This document shows positions 38,178 to 48,043 of a stretch of 64,000 bases of DNA, piece by piece. Source of the stretch: an uncultured Burkholderiales bacterium. Lineage in GTDB: Bacteria; Pseudomonadota; Gammaproteobacteria; Burkholderiales; Burkholderiaceae_C. The stretch spans positions 1-64,000 of the forward strand of contig CAIKVH010000076.1 of the NCBI GenBank assembly GCA_903830725.1. The letters are read 5' to 3'. A program made the position numbers and the translations under genes. The number at the start of each line of letters is the position of its first letter. The stretch's first letter is position 1. The notes below the pieces were generated by a model that saw only the letters and a program-made list of their open reading frames with translations, was not told the origin of the DNA and searched no databases.

Positions 38178-38762
38178 ATGGGGGTCATTTTGAGAATTTT
38201 CAAAAGATTAGTTGTCTCTCTTCTAATTTTTGGACTTGCTGGTCTTCTTACTCTTGGTGGTTTTTATTTATACGTAAACCATAACAGCAATTTTTATGCT
38301 GTACAAGAAGGTGTAATCTACCGATCAGCTCAACTTGACGCCGGTAATTTAGAGCATCATATTGCTGCTCAAAAAATTAAAACTGTAGTTAATTTGCGGG
38401 GCGAAAACCTTGATAAAGATTGGTACAAAACTGAGTCAAATGTATCTAAACTGCACGGCGTGACTCTTATCGATATACCTCTATCTAGCTCACGGCGAAT
38501 CAGGCCTGACGAAGCCAGAGCTTATATTGAGTTAATCAATCAAGCTCCTAAACCGGTATTGATTCATTGTTTAAATGGATCTGATAGAACTGGTTTTATA
38601 TCAGCGGTGTATCTAATTCAAAACGGAGTGGATGAAATTACCGCAAGCCATCAACTTGCACTCAAATATGGACATTTCCCCCACGGTCCTTGGAGGGACA
38701 CAAAAGCTATGGACGACAGCTTAGCTGACTTTATAAATACCCTGCAACCTGGTACCGACTGA
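38178..38762 (+). CDS. Membrane-anchored tyrosine/dual-specificity phosphatase-like protein
   Basis: A 194-residue protein with one N-terminal transmembrane helix (residues about 10-33) and a phosphatase domain. The CX5R P-loop is HCLNGSDRTG, with a possible general-acid region in PLSSSRRIRPDEA. The fold resembles the Siw14/DUF442-like atypical phosphatases. The catalytic domain would face the periplasm or cytoplasm depending on orientation; positive residues before the helix suggest the domain is periplasmic (inference). The substrate is unknown. It starts 20 bases after tRNA-Val and converges on yggT. Confidence 0.75.
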   Translation: MGVILRIFKRLVVSLLIFGLAGLLTLGGFYLYVNHNSNFYAVQEGVIYRSAQLDAGNLEHHIAAQKIKTVVNLRGENLDKDWYKTESNVSKLHGVTLIDIPLSSSRRIRPDEARAYIELINQAPKPVLIHCLNGSDRTGFISAVYLIQNGVDEITASHQLALKYGHFPHGPWRDTKAMDDSLADFINTLQPGTD

Positions 38763-38764
38763 TT

Positions 38765-39343
38765 CTAGGACGCCAAAATAATAAGTCCGAGTATTTGCCC
38801 CTCCAGATTTTGCAACAGCATGATTCCAATTTGTATTAAAGCTAACAAAGCAAGCGGGGACAAATCGATTCCTCCGAAGAGGGGTAGAACTTTTTGAATA
38901 GGTCTTAACATGGGGTTGACCAGGCGCGAGAAGATATCGATCACGGAAGAGTTAGAGCTTATCCATGTCATTACAGCGTAAACCAAAACCAATCCGTTTA
39001 AGCATGAAAGGCACATCTGAAATAAGCCAAAGACGCTGACTCCAATAATCATTAGATAGGGTTGTACCCCAGAGTTGATAAGCCACATAACGCTTGCCTT
39101 AGCTAATATGATCAGGAACGCTGAAAGCAGACTTGCTGTATCTAATCTTCCTATTGAGGGTATAAATCTCCTAATCGGTAATACGATCCAGTTGGTGGTG
39201 GCAAAAATAAAGGGACCAAGGGGATTTCCTGAATTAGCACTTAGGGATATTCTTTGAAAATGGAATAAAAGTCTCAGAAGGCATGTGCCCGCTAGTAACC
39301 CTTCGATCATTTGAAGGATAAAGCCAACAATCTGGTAGAGCAT
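38765..39343 (-). CDS. YggT family integral membrane protein
   Basis: A 192-residue protein with two YggT repeats, each a pair of hydrophobic helices with a motif like RFIPSIGRLDTASLL and PIQKVLPLFGGIDLSPL. YggT proteins are linked to osmotic tolerance and membrane organisation. Its ATG overlaps the upstream zinc-ribbon stop (TGATG context), so the two are coupled. Confidence 0.88.
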   Translation of the reverse strand: MLYQIVGFILQMIEGLLAGTCLLRLLFHFQRISLSANSGNPLGPFIFATTNWIVLPIRRFIPSIGRLDTASLLSAFLIILAKASVMWLINSGVQPYLMIIGVSVFGLFQMCLSCLNGLVLVYAVMTWISSNSSVIDIFSRLVNPMLRPIQKVLPLFGGIDLSPLALLALIQIGIMLLQNLEGQILGLIILAS

Positions 39344-39582
39344 CAGGTTTGTGTAGGTTCTATGATTTCTGTTTTCGGAGCAGGTTTGCAGTCAAAGCAG
39401 ATAAACATAGTTGATCCAAGCATTCTTTTAAATGAACCCTCAGACCGTGGTTTATGGCGACCACATTTAATGCAACTCATAGTGTCAATTGAGCGTCCAC
39501 CGGTACCAAATGGGGATCCACCTTTTTTTGACTTATAGCGTAGCCCGTCGTTTCTTATTTGTGTAGTATCGTCTCGGGCCAT
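39343..39582 (-). CDS. Small zinc-ribbon-like protein
   Basis: A 79-residue protein with CIKCGRHKP and, 18 residues on, CFDC, forming a CxxC...CxxC zinc ribbon. The N-terminus is basic and glycine-rich (KSKKGGSPFGTGGRS). Its stop overlaps the yggT start by one base. It is a conserved-looking hypothetical gene next to yggT; role unknown, possibly nucleic-acid or protein binding. Confidence 0.7.
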   Translation of the reverse strand: MARDDTTQIRNDGLRYKSKKGGSPFGTGGRSIDTMSCIKCGRHKPRSEGSFKRMLGSTMFICFDCKPAPKTEIIEPTQT

Positions 39583-39682
39583 TTTTCTATTTTAGCACTA
39601 AACCAAAACACGAGTGCTTGTCCTCAATGGTTAATCTCCTCGCAGGTCTCAGGAACTGGAAATTAACTTGCGGTGCCCCAAT

Positions 39683-40288
39683 TTAAGGAGTAGGAGCGGA
39701 GCTGTCTTTATAGTTATAAGGAAGATCAGCTTTTATGGAGTGAACAAAGTAGCCCGAATTGATTTCACTTAAGGGAACACGGCGCGCTCCATTAAAACGC
39801 CTTACCCAGTAAGCCTCTCGCATGTCCTCAATTCGAACTGCTGAGCCGGTGCGAGGGGAGTGTATAAATTTACCATCGCCTAAATAAATTCCAACGTGGC
39901 TAAATGCATGTTTCATAGTGTTGAAAAATACGAGATCTCCAGGTTGAAGTTCATTGGGGTCGACCTTTTCTGTCACGGCTGCTTGTTCACGAGCATTGTG
40001 GGGCAGGACCAGGCCAACTGTTTTCTCGTACATGGCTCTGACAAAGCCACTGCAGTCAAAACCCGAGGCCTCATTTGTTCCTCCCCTGTGATAGCGAACC
40101 CCAAGCAGTTGCATAGCGTTTGTTATTAGATCTGAGGCCTGCCCAGTCACCTTTTGCTCAACAAAGCTTATGCTTCTCGCCAGAGCATTGTCTGTCGAGT
40201 TCCGGTTCTCGCTCTGGGCAAGGGCGTTGGACGCCCCAAGAGTCATGAACGAAGCGGTGAGTAATGAAAGGATATAAGTAAATTTCAT
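39683..40288 (-). CDS. NlpC/P60 family cell-wall endopeptidase
   Basis: A 201-residue secreted C40 peptidase. A signal peptide (MKFTYILSLLTASFMTLGA to ALA) precedes the catalytic domain. The nucleophile is Cys in SGFDCSGFVRAMY, with the His in SHVGIYLGDG. It would cut peptidoglycan stem peptides. ATG 40288 is chosen for the signal peptide; a TTG at 40309 is in frame. A TATAAT lies on the minus strand at 40303-40298, so the message may have almost no leader; there is no ribosome binding site. Confidence 0.88.
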   Translation of the reverse strand: MKFTYILSLLTASFMTLGASNALAQSENRNSTDNALARSISFVEQKVTGQASDLITNAMQLLGVRYHRGGTNEASGFDCSGFVRAMYEKTVGLVLPHNAREQAAVTEKVDPNELQPGDLVFFNTMKHAFSHVGIYLGDGKFIHSPRTGSAVRIEDMREAYWVRRFNGARRVPLSEINSGYFVHSIKADLPYNYKDSSAPTP

Positions 40289-40398
40289 GGACCGGGCATT
40301 ATAACCCAACAGAATGAGTTCTTTTATACTAATTGAATTGGTTTAAAAGTGTAAGAAAATAGCCTGAATCCTAAAAATAACCCAACCGGAACCCAAAA

Positions 40399-41001
40399 AT
40401 GTTGATACAAATCGAAGAGTCGCAGCTAGTATTAATAGACTATTCATCCCATCAGCTAGGAGCAATTGACCACGGTGAGGGGATATTTAGGGCTGCAGGG
40501 GTGCTTGGCGAAATAGCGATGCTCTTAAATGTTCCCATATTTGGTGCTGAACAATCTGAAACTCAGGGTCCTGGAATGATTGGGGACCTGCGAGTTAAGT
40601 GTCAAAAGGTTATATCCAAAACCTCATTCGATGCTTGCGAGCACGGTCTAATCGAATCGCTTAAGGGTGCAGTAAAGTCTCCTCAAGGAAACGCCAGAAG
40701 TTTGCCTAAGCACCTTCAAAAACAAGAGGCGCCCATCGAGAAAATAACAATTTTGCTCGCTGGTTGTGAGACTCATTTAAGCGTACTGCAAACTGCTTTG
40801 AGCCTGGTTGAGGATGAATTTGATGTTTGCCTGGTAACGGATGCCTGCGCGGCTATTCAGACTCACAATCACGACTCTGCACTAGACCGACTGGCGGGAG
40901 CGGGTGTGGAGCTTGTCACCCTTGAAATGGTTGCCTTTGAGTGGTTAGGCTCTAATCAACATCCAAGCTACGCTAAGGTGATGAAATTACTTGGTCGCTA
41001 A
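40399..41001 (+). CDS. Isochorismatase-like cysteine hydrolase
   Basis: A 200-residue hydrolase. The triad appears as Asp in VLIDYSSHQ, Lys in ISKTSFDA and the nucleophile Cys in LAGCETHLSVLQTAL. The closest described type is the YcaC/isochorismatase-like group; the substrate is unknown. It stands alone between the peptidase and the 2-oxoglutarate dehydrogenase leader. A polar segment near residues 85-115 (NARSLPKHLQKQE) is longer than in some homologues. Confidence 0.82.
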   Translation: MLIQIEESQLVLIDYSSHQLGAIDHGEGIFRAAGVLGEIAMLLNVPIFGAEQSETQGPGMIGDLRVKCQKVISKTSFDACEHGLIESLKGAVKSPQGNARSLPKHLQKQEAPIEKITILLAGCETHLSVLQTALSLVEDEFDVCLVTDACAAIQTHNHDSALDRLAGAGVELVTLEMVAFEWLGSNQHPSYAKVMKLLGR

Positions 41002-41107
41002 CGCTGATAGACCATAAGCCTATTGGGATTCGCCATTTAAATATTCTTTCTTAAAATTAGCACTAAATCCTATTTCAGTGGCACAATATCTATAACTAGG
41101 GCTATTT

Positions 41108-41205
41108 CTGGCCAAAGTCGCGTCTGCAAGCCGGCGAAGTCGGTACAACAGAAGGTTTTTTTTCAACCAGCTAATGTTCCCTGAAGGGGAACGGAGGTCA
41201 GCGCT
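41108..41205 (+). ncRNA. Structured leader of odhA, candidate sucA RNA motif
   Basis: The leader contains CCG/CGG and CTG/CAG nested pairs around 41124-41151, a GGTT/AACC pair (41154-41168), and a strong hairpin GTTCCC-TGAAG-GGGAAC (41176-41192) ending directly at the GGAGG ribosome site (41193-41197). Burkholderiales are known to carry a conserved sucA RNA motif in exactly this place, overlapping the ribosome site. I match it on position and structure, not on a consensus search. A -10-like TATAAC is at 41091-41096. Confidence 0.5.
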
Positions 41206-44073
41206 ATGACACAGGCATCTAATGTCTATCAAGCCTTTGCGGGCAACAGTTATCTCTTCGGGGGCAATGCTCCTTACGTAGAAGAGATGTATGAAAATTA
41301 TTTATCTAATCCAGGCAGTGTTCCTGATACCTGGCGAGAATATTTTGATGCACTACAGCACGTGCCTGCTGTAGATGGATCCCAAGCCAAAGACGTTCCA
41401 CATTTGCCCGTTATCAACGCATTCGCAGAGCGAGCAAAGATGGGCGGTACCCGAGTTGTTATGGCAAGCTCGGATCCGGAGATGGGTAAAAAGAGAACCG
41501 CTGTACAGCAGTTAATTGCAGCCTATCGCAATCTGGGCGTTCGTTGGGCCGATTTAGATCCATTAAAGCGTACAGAGCGCGAAAATATTCCTGAATTAGA
41601 TCCGGCTTCCTACGGATTTAGTGATGCTGACCAAGAAGCCATTTTTGACACCAGCAATACTTTTTTCGGCAAAGACAGGATGAGTCTTCGAGAGTTGCTG
41701 AATTCGCTTCGCGAGACGTATTGCGGTTCAATTGGTGCGGAATTTAATTTCATCACCAATCAAGACCATAAGCGTTGGTGGCAACAAAAGCTCGAAAGCA
41801 TTCGCTCTAAGCCAACATTTAACGTCGAAAAGAAAAAGCACATCCTTGATCGACTAACTGCAGCCGAGGGCTTAGAACGATTCCTTCACACGAAGTATGT
41901 TGGTCAAAAACGTTTTTCACTCGAGGGCGGCGAAAGTTTCATTGCCTCGATGGACGAATTAATCAATGAGGCGGGTGTAAAGGGTATTCAAGAAATCGTT
42001 ATCGGTATGGCTCACCGAGGCCGCTTAAACGTGCTCGTTAATTCCATGGGTAAGATGCCTAAGGACCTGTTTGCAGAGTTCGATCACACGGCGCCTGAAG
42101 ATCTGCCAAGTGGAGACGTTAAATATCACCAAGGATTTAGTTCTGACGTAACTACTCCCGGCGGACCTGTTCATTTAAGCCTCGCTTTCAATCCATCTCA
42201 CCTCGAGATTGTTAACCCTGTTGTTGAGGGCTCAGTGCGTTCCCGTATGGATCGCCGCAATGATCCCCACGGCAAACAGGTCTTGCCAGTTTTGGTTCAC
42301 GGAGATGCTGCATTTGCAGGTCAAGGCATCGTGATGGAAACTCTCGCGCTTGCAGAGACCAGGGGCTATTCAACTGGCGGTACCGTTCACATAGTGATCA
42401 ATAATCAGATCGGTTTCACCACCTCTGACCCCAGGGATTCTAGGTCTACGCTTTACTGTACAGATATCGTAAAAATGATTGAATCTCCCGTCTTGCATGT
42501 GAACGGAGATGATCCCGAAGCGGTGGTTCTGGCAACCCAACTTGCCCTTGAGTTCCGCTTAGAGTTTGCCAAAGATGTTGTGGTTGATATTATTTGCTTT
42601 AGAAAACTTGGCCACAACGAGCAAGACACTCCCAGTCTTACACAGCCTTTGATGTACAAGAAAATTTCCCAACACCCTGGTACGCGTAAGTTGTATGCTG
42701 ATAAGTTAGCAACTCAAGGGCTAGGCGCAACCCTGGGTGATGACATGGTTAAGGCTTACCGCGCGGCGCTAGACGAGGGTAAAAACACTGAGGACTTTGT
42801 TCTCACCAACTTTAAGAGTAAATTTGCTGTTGACTGGGCGCCTTATCTTGGCAATAAATGGACAGATTCGGGAGACACGTCCATTCCAATGGCAGAGTGG
42901 AAACGTCTGTCCCAAAAAATTACGACAATCCCAACCACTGTTACCCCTCATCAGTTGGTTAAAAAAGTTTTAGACGATCGTGCAGCGATGGGAAGAGGCG
43001 AAATACCTGTGGATTGGGGTATGGGCGAGCATATGGCTTTCGCGTCGATTGTCGCTAGCGGATTTCCGGTTCGTTTATCAGGCGAAGATTGTGGCCGCGG
43101 CACCTTTACTCACAGGCATGCAGTTGTTCACGATCAAAACCGTGAGAAGTGGGACACAGGTACTTATGTGCCGCTTCAAAATGTATCCGATACACAGGCC
43201 CCTTTTACAGTAATAGATTCAATTCTCTCTGAGGAGGCTGTATTGGGTTTTGAGTATGGCTATGCATCAAACGATCCTAGTACGCTCGTGATCTGGGAAG
43301 CGCAGTTTGGAGACTTTGCAAATGGCGCTCAAGTCGTAATTGACCAGTTTATTGCCTCTGGCGAAGTTAAATGGGGACGTGTTAACGGCTTGACTCTGAT
43401 GTTGCCTCACGGCTACGAGGGGCAAGGACCAGAGCATAGTTCAGCTCGCGTTGAACGCTTTATGCAACTTGCAGCAGATGCAAACATGCAAATCGTTCAG
43501 CCAACAACAGCGAGTCAAATCTTTCACATTTTGCGTCGACAAATTGTCCGTAATCTTAGAAAGCCCCTGATCATCTTTACGCCCAAGTCCTTGTTGCGTA
43601 ACAAAGATGCAACTTCACCCATATCTGAATTTACAAAAGGAAGTTTCCAAACCATCATTCCCGAGAACAAGGCTTTAAAAGCAGATAAGGTAAAGAGGTT
43701 GGTTGTTTGCTCGGGTAAAGTTTATTACGATTTAGCTAAAAAACGCGAGGAACTTGGGCAAGAAGATGCGGCAATTATTCGTGTAGAACAGTTGTATCCC
43801 TTCCCGCATAAAGCCTTTAGTGCAGAACTTAAGAAGTATCCTAACGTCACTGAAATTGTATGGACTCAAGATGAGCCACAAAATCAAGGGGCTTGGTTTT
43901 ACGTACAGCACTACATCCACGAGAATATGTTGGATGGACAAAAACTAGCCTACTCAGGAAGGGCAGCATCTGCTTCCCCAGCCGTTGGATATTCACACTT
44001 GCACCAAGAGCAACAAAAGGCCCTAGTTGAGGGGGCATTTGGCAAGATCAAAGGTTTTACTTTCAGTAAGTAA
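41206..44073 (+). CDS. sucA: 2-oxoglutarate dehydrogenase E1 component
   Basis: A 955-residue thiamine-diphosphate enzyme (SucA/OdhA) that decarboxylates 2-oxoglutarate and passes the succinyl group to E2. The N-terminal peptide (FAGNSYLFGGNAPYVEEMYENYL) binds E2. The active site has GMAHRGRLNVLVN, the ThDP motif GDAAFAGQG ending in NNQIGFTTS, and the late LLPHGYEGQGPEHSSAR. Length is normal. First gene of odhA-odhB-lpd-zapE, with ATG eight bases after GGAGG. Confidence 0.97.
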   Translation: MTQASNVYQAFAGNSYLFGGNAPYVEEMYENYLSNPGSVPDTWREYFDALQHVPAVDGSQAKDVPHLPVINAFAERAKMGGTRVVMASSDPEMGKKRTAVQQLIAAYRNLGVRWADLDPLKRTERENIPELDPASYGFSDADQEAIFDTSNTFFGKDRMSLRELLNSLRETYCGSIGAEFNFITNQDHKRWWQQKLESIRSKPTFNVEKKKHILDRLTAAEGLERFLHTKYVGQKRFSLEGGESFIASMDELINEAGVKGIQEIVIGMAHRGRLNVLVNSMGKMPKDLFAEFDHTAPEDLPSGDVKYHQGFSSDVTTPGGPVHLSLAFNPSHLEIVNPVVEGSVRSRMDRRNDPHGKQVLPVLVHGDAAFAGQGIVMETLALAETRGYSTGGTVHIVINNQIGFTTSDPRDSRSTLYCTDIVKMIESPVLHVNGDDPEAVVLATQLALEFRLEFAKDVVVDIICFRKLGHNEQDTPSLTQPLMYKKISQHPGTRKLYADKLATQGLGATLGDDMVKAYRAALDEGKNTEDFVLTNFKSKFAVDWAPYLGNKWTDSGDTSIPMAEWKRLSQKITTIPTTVTPHQLVKKVLDDRAAMGRGEIPVDWGMGEHMAFASIVASGFPVRLSGEDCGRGTFTHRHAVVHDQNREKWDTGTYVPLQNVSDTQAPFTVIDSILSEEAVLGFEYGYASNDPSTLVIWEAQFGDFANGAQVVIDQFIASGEVKWGRVNGLTLMLPHGYEGQGPEHSSARVERFMQLAADANMQIVQPTTASQIFHILRRQIVRNLRKPLIIFTPKSLLRNKDATSPISEFTKGSFQTIIPENKALKADKVKRLVVCSGKVYYDLAKKREELGQEDAAIIRVEQLYPFPHKAFSAELKKYPNVTEIVWTQDEPQNQGAWFYVQHYIHENMLDGQKLAYSGRAASASPAVGYSHLHQEQQKALVEGAFGKIKGFTFSK

Positions 44074-44099
44074 TTGAAAAAATATTTTAGGAAACTGAC

Positions 44100-45350
44100 A
44101 TGGCTATCGTTGAAGTTAAAGTACCCCAACTCTCTGAATCAGTTGCTGAAGCAACTATGTTGCAATGGAAAAAGAAACCCGGAGAGGCTGTTGCGATTGA
44201 CGAGATTTTGATTGAAATTGAGACAGACAAAGTAGTGCTGGAAGTACCGGCCCCTGCCGCTGGCGTTCTAACAGAGTTCGTAGTTGAAAGTGGTGGCACC
44301 GTTGTGGCGGATCAATTGATTGCAAAAATTGATACTACTGCTGTGGCTAGTGCGAGTCCCGCTCCAACTCCAAGTGCGGCAAAGTCTGCGGCCACGACAG
44401 CAACATCTGCGTCTTCGGTTTCAGCTACCCCTGCAGACTCATCGAAGGCTGGATTTGCTATGCCTGCTGCTGCAAAAATCATGGCTGATAACAATATGGC
44501 CTCCGGTTCGGTTACTGGTACTGGTAAAGACGGTCGTGTCACCAAGGGTGACGTCTTAGGTGCTATTTCTAGTGGATCATCTGCTATCCCAACTGGAGTC
44601 CCAACATCCTCGCTACCTCAGGTTCAAGCCCCTAGCGTCTCATTGGGTGAGAGGCCAGAGCAACGTGTGCCCATGAGTCGCCTACGTGCACGCGTTGCTG
44701 AACGTCTTTTGCAATCGCAAGCAACCAACGCTATTTTGACGACTTTCAACGAAATCAATATGGCCCCAGTCATGGAGATGCGCAAACGTTTCCAAGAAAA
44801 GTTTGAAAAAGAACACGGCGTAAAAATTGGGTTTATGAGCTTCTTTGTAAAAGCAGCTGTGCACGCTTTGAAAAAATACCCCGTTCTTAATGCATCTGTT
44901 GATGGAAATGACATCGTCTATCACGGATATTTTGATATTGGTATCGCTGTTGGTTCGCCGCGTGGTTTGGTTGTGCCTATATTACGTAATGCGGATCAAA
45001 TGAGTTTTGCTGAAATTGAAAAGAAAATTGCAGAGTACGGTGCAAAAGCCAAGGACGGTAAGTTGGGAATTGAGGATATGACGGGGGGTACTTTCTCCAT
45101 CTCCAATGGAGGTGTTTTCGGCTCCATGCTCTCCACTCCAATTATCAATCCTCCACAGGCTGCAATATTGGGTGTTCATGCTACTAAAGACCGTGCAGTA
45201 GTTGAGAACGGTCAGGTTGTAGTTCGTCCGATGAATTATTTTGCAATGAGTTACGATCACAGAATTATTGATGGTCGCGAAGCAGTTCTAGGATTGGTAG
45301 CGATGAAAGAGGCGCTAGAAGATCCGGCCCGTTTACTTTTTGATATTTAA
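44100..45350 (+). CDS. sucB: Dihydrolipoyl succinyltransferase (E2)
   Basis: A 416-residue E2 (SucB/OdhB). Residues 1-80 are the lipoyl domain with the lipoylated Lys in ETDKVVLE. An Ala/Ser/Thr/Pro linker follows (about 80-120). The E3-binding domain is near KIMADNNM and [12 protein letters not shown]. The catalytic domain ends with the acyltransferase motif [13 protein letters not shown]. It transfers succinyl to CoA and forms the complex core. Confidence 0.97.
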   Translation: MAIVEVKVPQLSESVAEATMLQWKKKPGEAVAIDEILIEIETDKVVLEVPAPAAGVLTEFVVESGGTVVADQLIAKIDTTAVASASPAPTPSAAKSAATTATSASSVSATPADSSKAGFAMPAAAKIMADNNMASGSVTGTGKDGRVTKGDVLGAISSGSSAIPTGVPTSSLPQVQAPSVSLGERPEQRVPMSRLRARVAERLLQSQATNAILTTFNEINMAPVMEMRKRFQEKFEKEHGVKIGFMSFFVKAAVHALKKYPVLNASVDGNDIVYHGYFDIGIAVGSPRGLVVPILRNADQMSFAEIEKKIAEYGAKAKDGKLGIEDMTGGTFSISNGGVFGSMLSTPIINPPQAAILGVHATKDRAVVENGQVVVRPMNYFAMSYDHRIIDGREAVLGLVAMKEALEDPARLLFDI

Positions 45351-45360
45351 TCTTAAAGAA

Positions 45361-45409
45361 CAGCAGCGTAAAACAATTAATTCTTGAATGATTGTTTTAC
45401 GCTCTGCTG
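45361..45409. repeat. Long hairpin between sucB and lpd
   Basis: CAGCAGCGTAAAACAAT (45361-45377) pairs with ATTGTTTTACGCT-CTGCTG's equivalent (45391-45409): 13 bases pair perfectly inside, then four or five more after a two-base bulge. The loop is 13 bases. There is no T-tract after it, so it is unlikely to be a full terminator. It may set message stability or attenuate lpd relative to sucAB. Confidence 0.65.
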
Positions 45410-45497
45410 ATTCTCAAAGCATAGGGTTAATTTTGCTTTGGGATATCAGAGTTGCAGCCACATTTAACTTATAAGTTTGCTTAGGTTTTAAATTATT

Positions 45498-46925
45498 ATG
45501 ACTAAAGAATTTGATGTTGTCGTCGTTGGTGGTGGCCCTGGTGGTTATATCGCTGCGATCAGAGCAGCCCAGCTCGGTTTAAGCGCTGCTTGTATTGATG
45601 AGTGGACTAACGAAAAGGGTGGGCCTGCATTAGGCGGGACATGTACCAATGTTGGTTGCATCCCCTCTAAAGCTTTATTGCAGTCGTCAGAGCATTTTGA
45701 TCATGCGCAACACCACTTTGCAGAACACGGCATAGAGGTTAAGGGTTTGAAAATTGATGTCACTCAAATGACCGCCAGAAAAGACAGTGTTGTCAAACAA
45801 AACAATGATGGTATTTTGTATCTCTTTAAAAAGAACAAAGTAAGTTTCTTTCACGGTCGTGGATCGTTTGTAAAGGCCTTTGACGGCAAATATGAAATTG
45901 CTGTTGCCGGAGAACAAGCTCAAACGCTTATAGGTCGTCACATTATTATTGCAACGGGCTCAAGTGCTCGCCCATTGCCAGGGACCCCGTTTGACGAGGA
46001 AACTATCCTGTCAAATGATGGAGCATTAAAGATTAAAGCTGTACCTGCAAAGTTGGGTTTAATTGGTGCGGGTGTCATTGGCTTAGAAATGGGGTCTGTA
46101 TGGCGTAGGTTAGGCTCTGAGGTTACTATTCTGGAAGGCCTTCCTACATTTTTAGGTGCTGCAGATGAGCAAATTGCAAAAGAAGCCCACAAAATATTTG
46201 TTAAGCAAGGACTTAAGATTGAGTTAGGTGCGAAGGTTGGTGAAATTGTTAAGTCCAAAAAGGGGGTTACAGTCTCCTACACCACTGCAAGTGGTCAAGC
46301 CCAGACTGCAGAGTTTGATAAACTCATCGTCTCTATTGGACGTGTACCCAATACTGTTGGCCTCAAACCTGAGGCGATCGGTTTACAACTCGATGAGCGC
46401 GGTGCTGTAGTTGTTGATCAGGCATGTAAGACACACCTTCCAAACGTTTGGGCAATAGGGGACGTTGTTCGCGGACCTATGCTTGCTCACAAGGCGGAGG
46501 AGGAGGGTGTTGCAGTTGCTGAGCGTATTGCAGGTCAGCATGGCCACGTGAATTTCAATACTATTCCCTGGGTGATTTACACAAGTCCTGAGATCGCATG
46601 GGTTGGTCAAACCGAACAACAACTTAAAGCCAGTGGACGAGCTTATAAGGCCGGGACATTTCCATTTCTAGCAAATGGACGCGCTAGGGCGATGGGGGAC
46701 ACGACGGGAATGGTTAAATTTCTTGCCGACGCTGTAACCGATGAGATTTTAGGGGTGCATATTATTGGCCCCGTAGCAAGTGAATTGATTGCGGAATCAG
46801 TTGTTGCGATGGAGTTCAAGGCAAGCGCAGAGGACATAGCTCGCATTTGCCATGCACATCCAAGTTTAAGTGAGGCTACCAAAGAAGCAGCGCTTGCAGT
46901 AGACAAAAGAACCCTCAATTTTTAA
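45498..46925 (+). CDS. lpdA: Dihydrolipoyl dehydrogenase (E3)
   Basis: A 475-residue flavoprotein disulfide reductase that reoxidises the lipoyl group with NAD. It has the FAD motif [17 protein letters not shown], the redox disulfide in [13 protein letters not shown], the NAD motif [13 protein letters not shown], and the His-Glu dyad in [14 protein letters not shown]. The insert before the disulfide ([11 protein letters not shown]) is usual for this branch. The ATG lies 147 bases after sucB, beyond a hairpin. Confidence 0.96.
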   Translation: MTKEFDVVVVGGGPGGYIAAIRAAQLGLSAACIDEWTNEKGGPALGGTCTNVGCIPSKALLQSSEHFDHAQHHFAEHGIEVKGLKIDVTQMTARKDSVVKQNNDGILYLFKKNKVSFFHGRGSFVKAFDGKYEIAVAGEQAQTLIGRHIIIATGSSARPLPGTPFDEETILSNDGALKIKAVPAKLGLIGAGVIGLEMGSVWRRLGSEVTILEGLPTFLGAADEQIAKEAHKIFVKQGLKIELGAKVGEIVKSKKGVTVSYTTASGQAQTAEFDKLIVSIGRVPNTVGLKPEAIGLQLDERGAVVVDQACKTHLPNVWAIGDVVRGPMLAHKAEEEGVAVAERIAGQHGHVNFNTIPWVIYTSPEIAWVGQTEQQLKASGRAYKAGTFPFLANGRARAMGDTTGMVKFLADAVTDEILGVHIIGPVASELIAESVVAMEFKASAEDIARICHAHPSLSEATKEAALAVDKRTLNF

Positions 46926-46936
46926 GAGTTAAATGC

Positions 46937-48034
46937 ATGACGGTTCGGGATACATATCTTGAGCAATTAAAGCTCAAGGGGTTCACTAGCGATCCTGCTC
47001 AGCTCAGAGCCATTGATTCACTCACTAGGTGTGAACATGAGTGGGAGATTTATAGAGCTAAGCGATCTAATTCCGTTAAAAAACTTTTAGTACACCCCCC
47101 CATTCCTAGGGGAGTTTACATGTACGGGGGCGTGGGTAGGGGTAAAAGCTTTTTAATGGATTGCTTCTTTAACTCCGTTCCCATTAAGCGTAAAACAAGG
47201 CTCCATTTCCACGAGTTTATGCGTGAAATTCACCGTGAACTTCGTGAACTTCAAGGAACGGTTAATCCTCTTGACGCGCTTGGGTTGGAGATTTCCAAGC
47301 GGTTCAAACTTATTTGCTTTGATGAATTTCACGTCGCCGATATTACGGATGCCATGATACTTCACAGGCTCTTGGTATCCCTTTTTAAGAACGGAGTTGG
47401 CTTTGTGACCACGTCCAACTTTAAACCCGATGATCTTTATCCTGATGGATTGCACAGGGACCGGATATTGCCCGCTATAGATTTGTTAAACGAGCAATTA
47501 GAGGTGATCAATGTAGATGCTGGGGTAGATTACAGAGGTCAGTTCTTTGAGCAAGTTGAGATGTATCACACACCTCTGTCTGAACAAGTATCTTTAGATA
47601 TGACTGAGGCTTTCAACAGACTTGCTGAGTCTGCTGACGAGGAGCCTAGGTTGATGATCGAACACCGTGAAATCAAGGCTATGCGCCGAGCAGGTGGAGT
47701 TGTTTGGTTTAGTTTTAAAACACTCTGTGGTGGTCCGAGGTCGCAAAATGATTATCTTGAAATAGCTTCTCAATTCCACACTGTATTTTTGAGTGATGTC
47801 CCGCAAATGGGCGTCAATATGGCCTCAGAGGCAAGGCGGTTTACTTGGTTGATTGATGTTTTATACGATCGTCATGTGAAGTTAATCATCTCAAGTGCTG
47901 TAGTGCCTGAGTTACTCTATATTCAGGGTCCAATGATGCACGAGTTTCCAAGGACCGTGTCTAGACTTCATGAGATGCAGTCAGCCGAGTTCTTGGCATC
48001 CCAAAAAAGAAGTGTAGATACGGGGTTGACCTAG
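46937..48034 (+). CDS. zapE: Cell division ATPase ZapE (AFG1-like)
   Basis: A 365-residue P-loop ATPase with Walker A YGGVGRGKSFLMD, Walker B KLICFDEFHVAD and the AFG1 signature TSNFKPDDLYPDGLHRDRILPAI. ZapE acts at the Z ring under stress and low oxygen (family knowledge). It begins 11 bases after lpd and probably ends the operon. Confidence 0.94.
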   Translation: MTVRDTYLEQLKLKGFTSDPAQLRAIDSLTRCEHEWEIYRAKRSNSVKKLLVHPPIPRGVYMYGGVGRGKSFLMDCFFNSVPIKRKTRLHFHEFMREIHRELRELQGTVNPLDALGLEISKRFKLICFDEFHVADITDAMILHRLLVSLFKNGVGFVTTSNFKPDDLYPDGLHRDRILPAIDLLNEQLEVINVDAGVDYRGQFFEQVEMYHTPLSEQVSLDMTEAFNRLAESADEEPRLMIEHREIKAMRRAGGVVWFSFKTLCGGPRSQNDYLEIASQFHTVFLSDVPQMGVNMASEARRFTWLIDVLYDRHVKLIISSAVVPELLYIQGPMMHEFPRTVSRLHEMQSAEFLASQKRSVDTGLT

Positions 48035-48043
48035 TCCTATCAT

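Noticed and set aside
39896-40129. Plus-strand frame opposite the NlpC/P60 gene
   Set aside because: It is antisense to a clearly coding gene, with no ribosome site or recognisable content.
44312-44545. Minus-strand frame opposite the sucB linker
   Set aside because: Arises from the Ala/Ser/Thr repeat codons of the linker read backwards.
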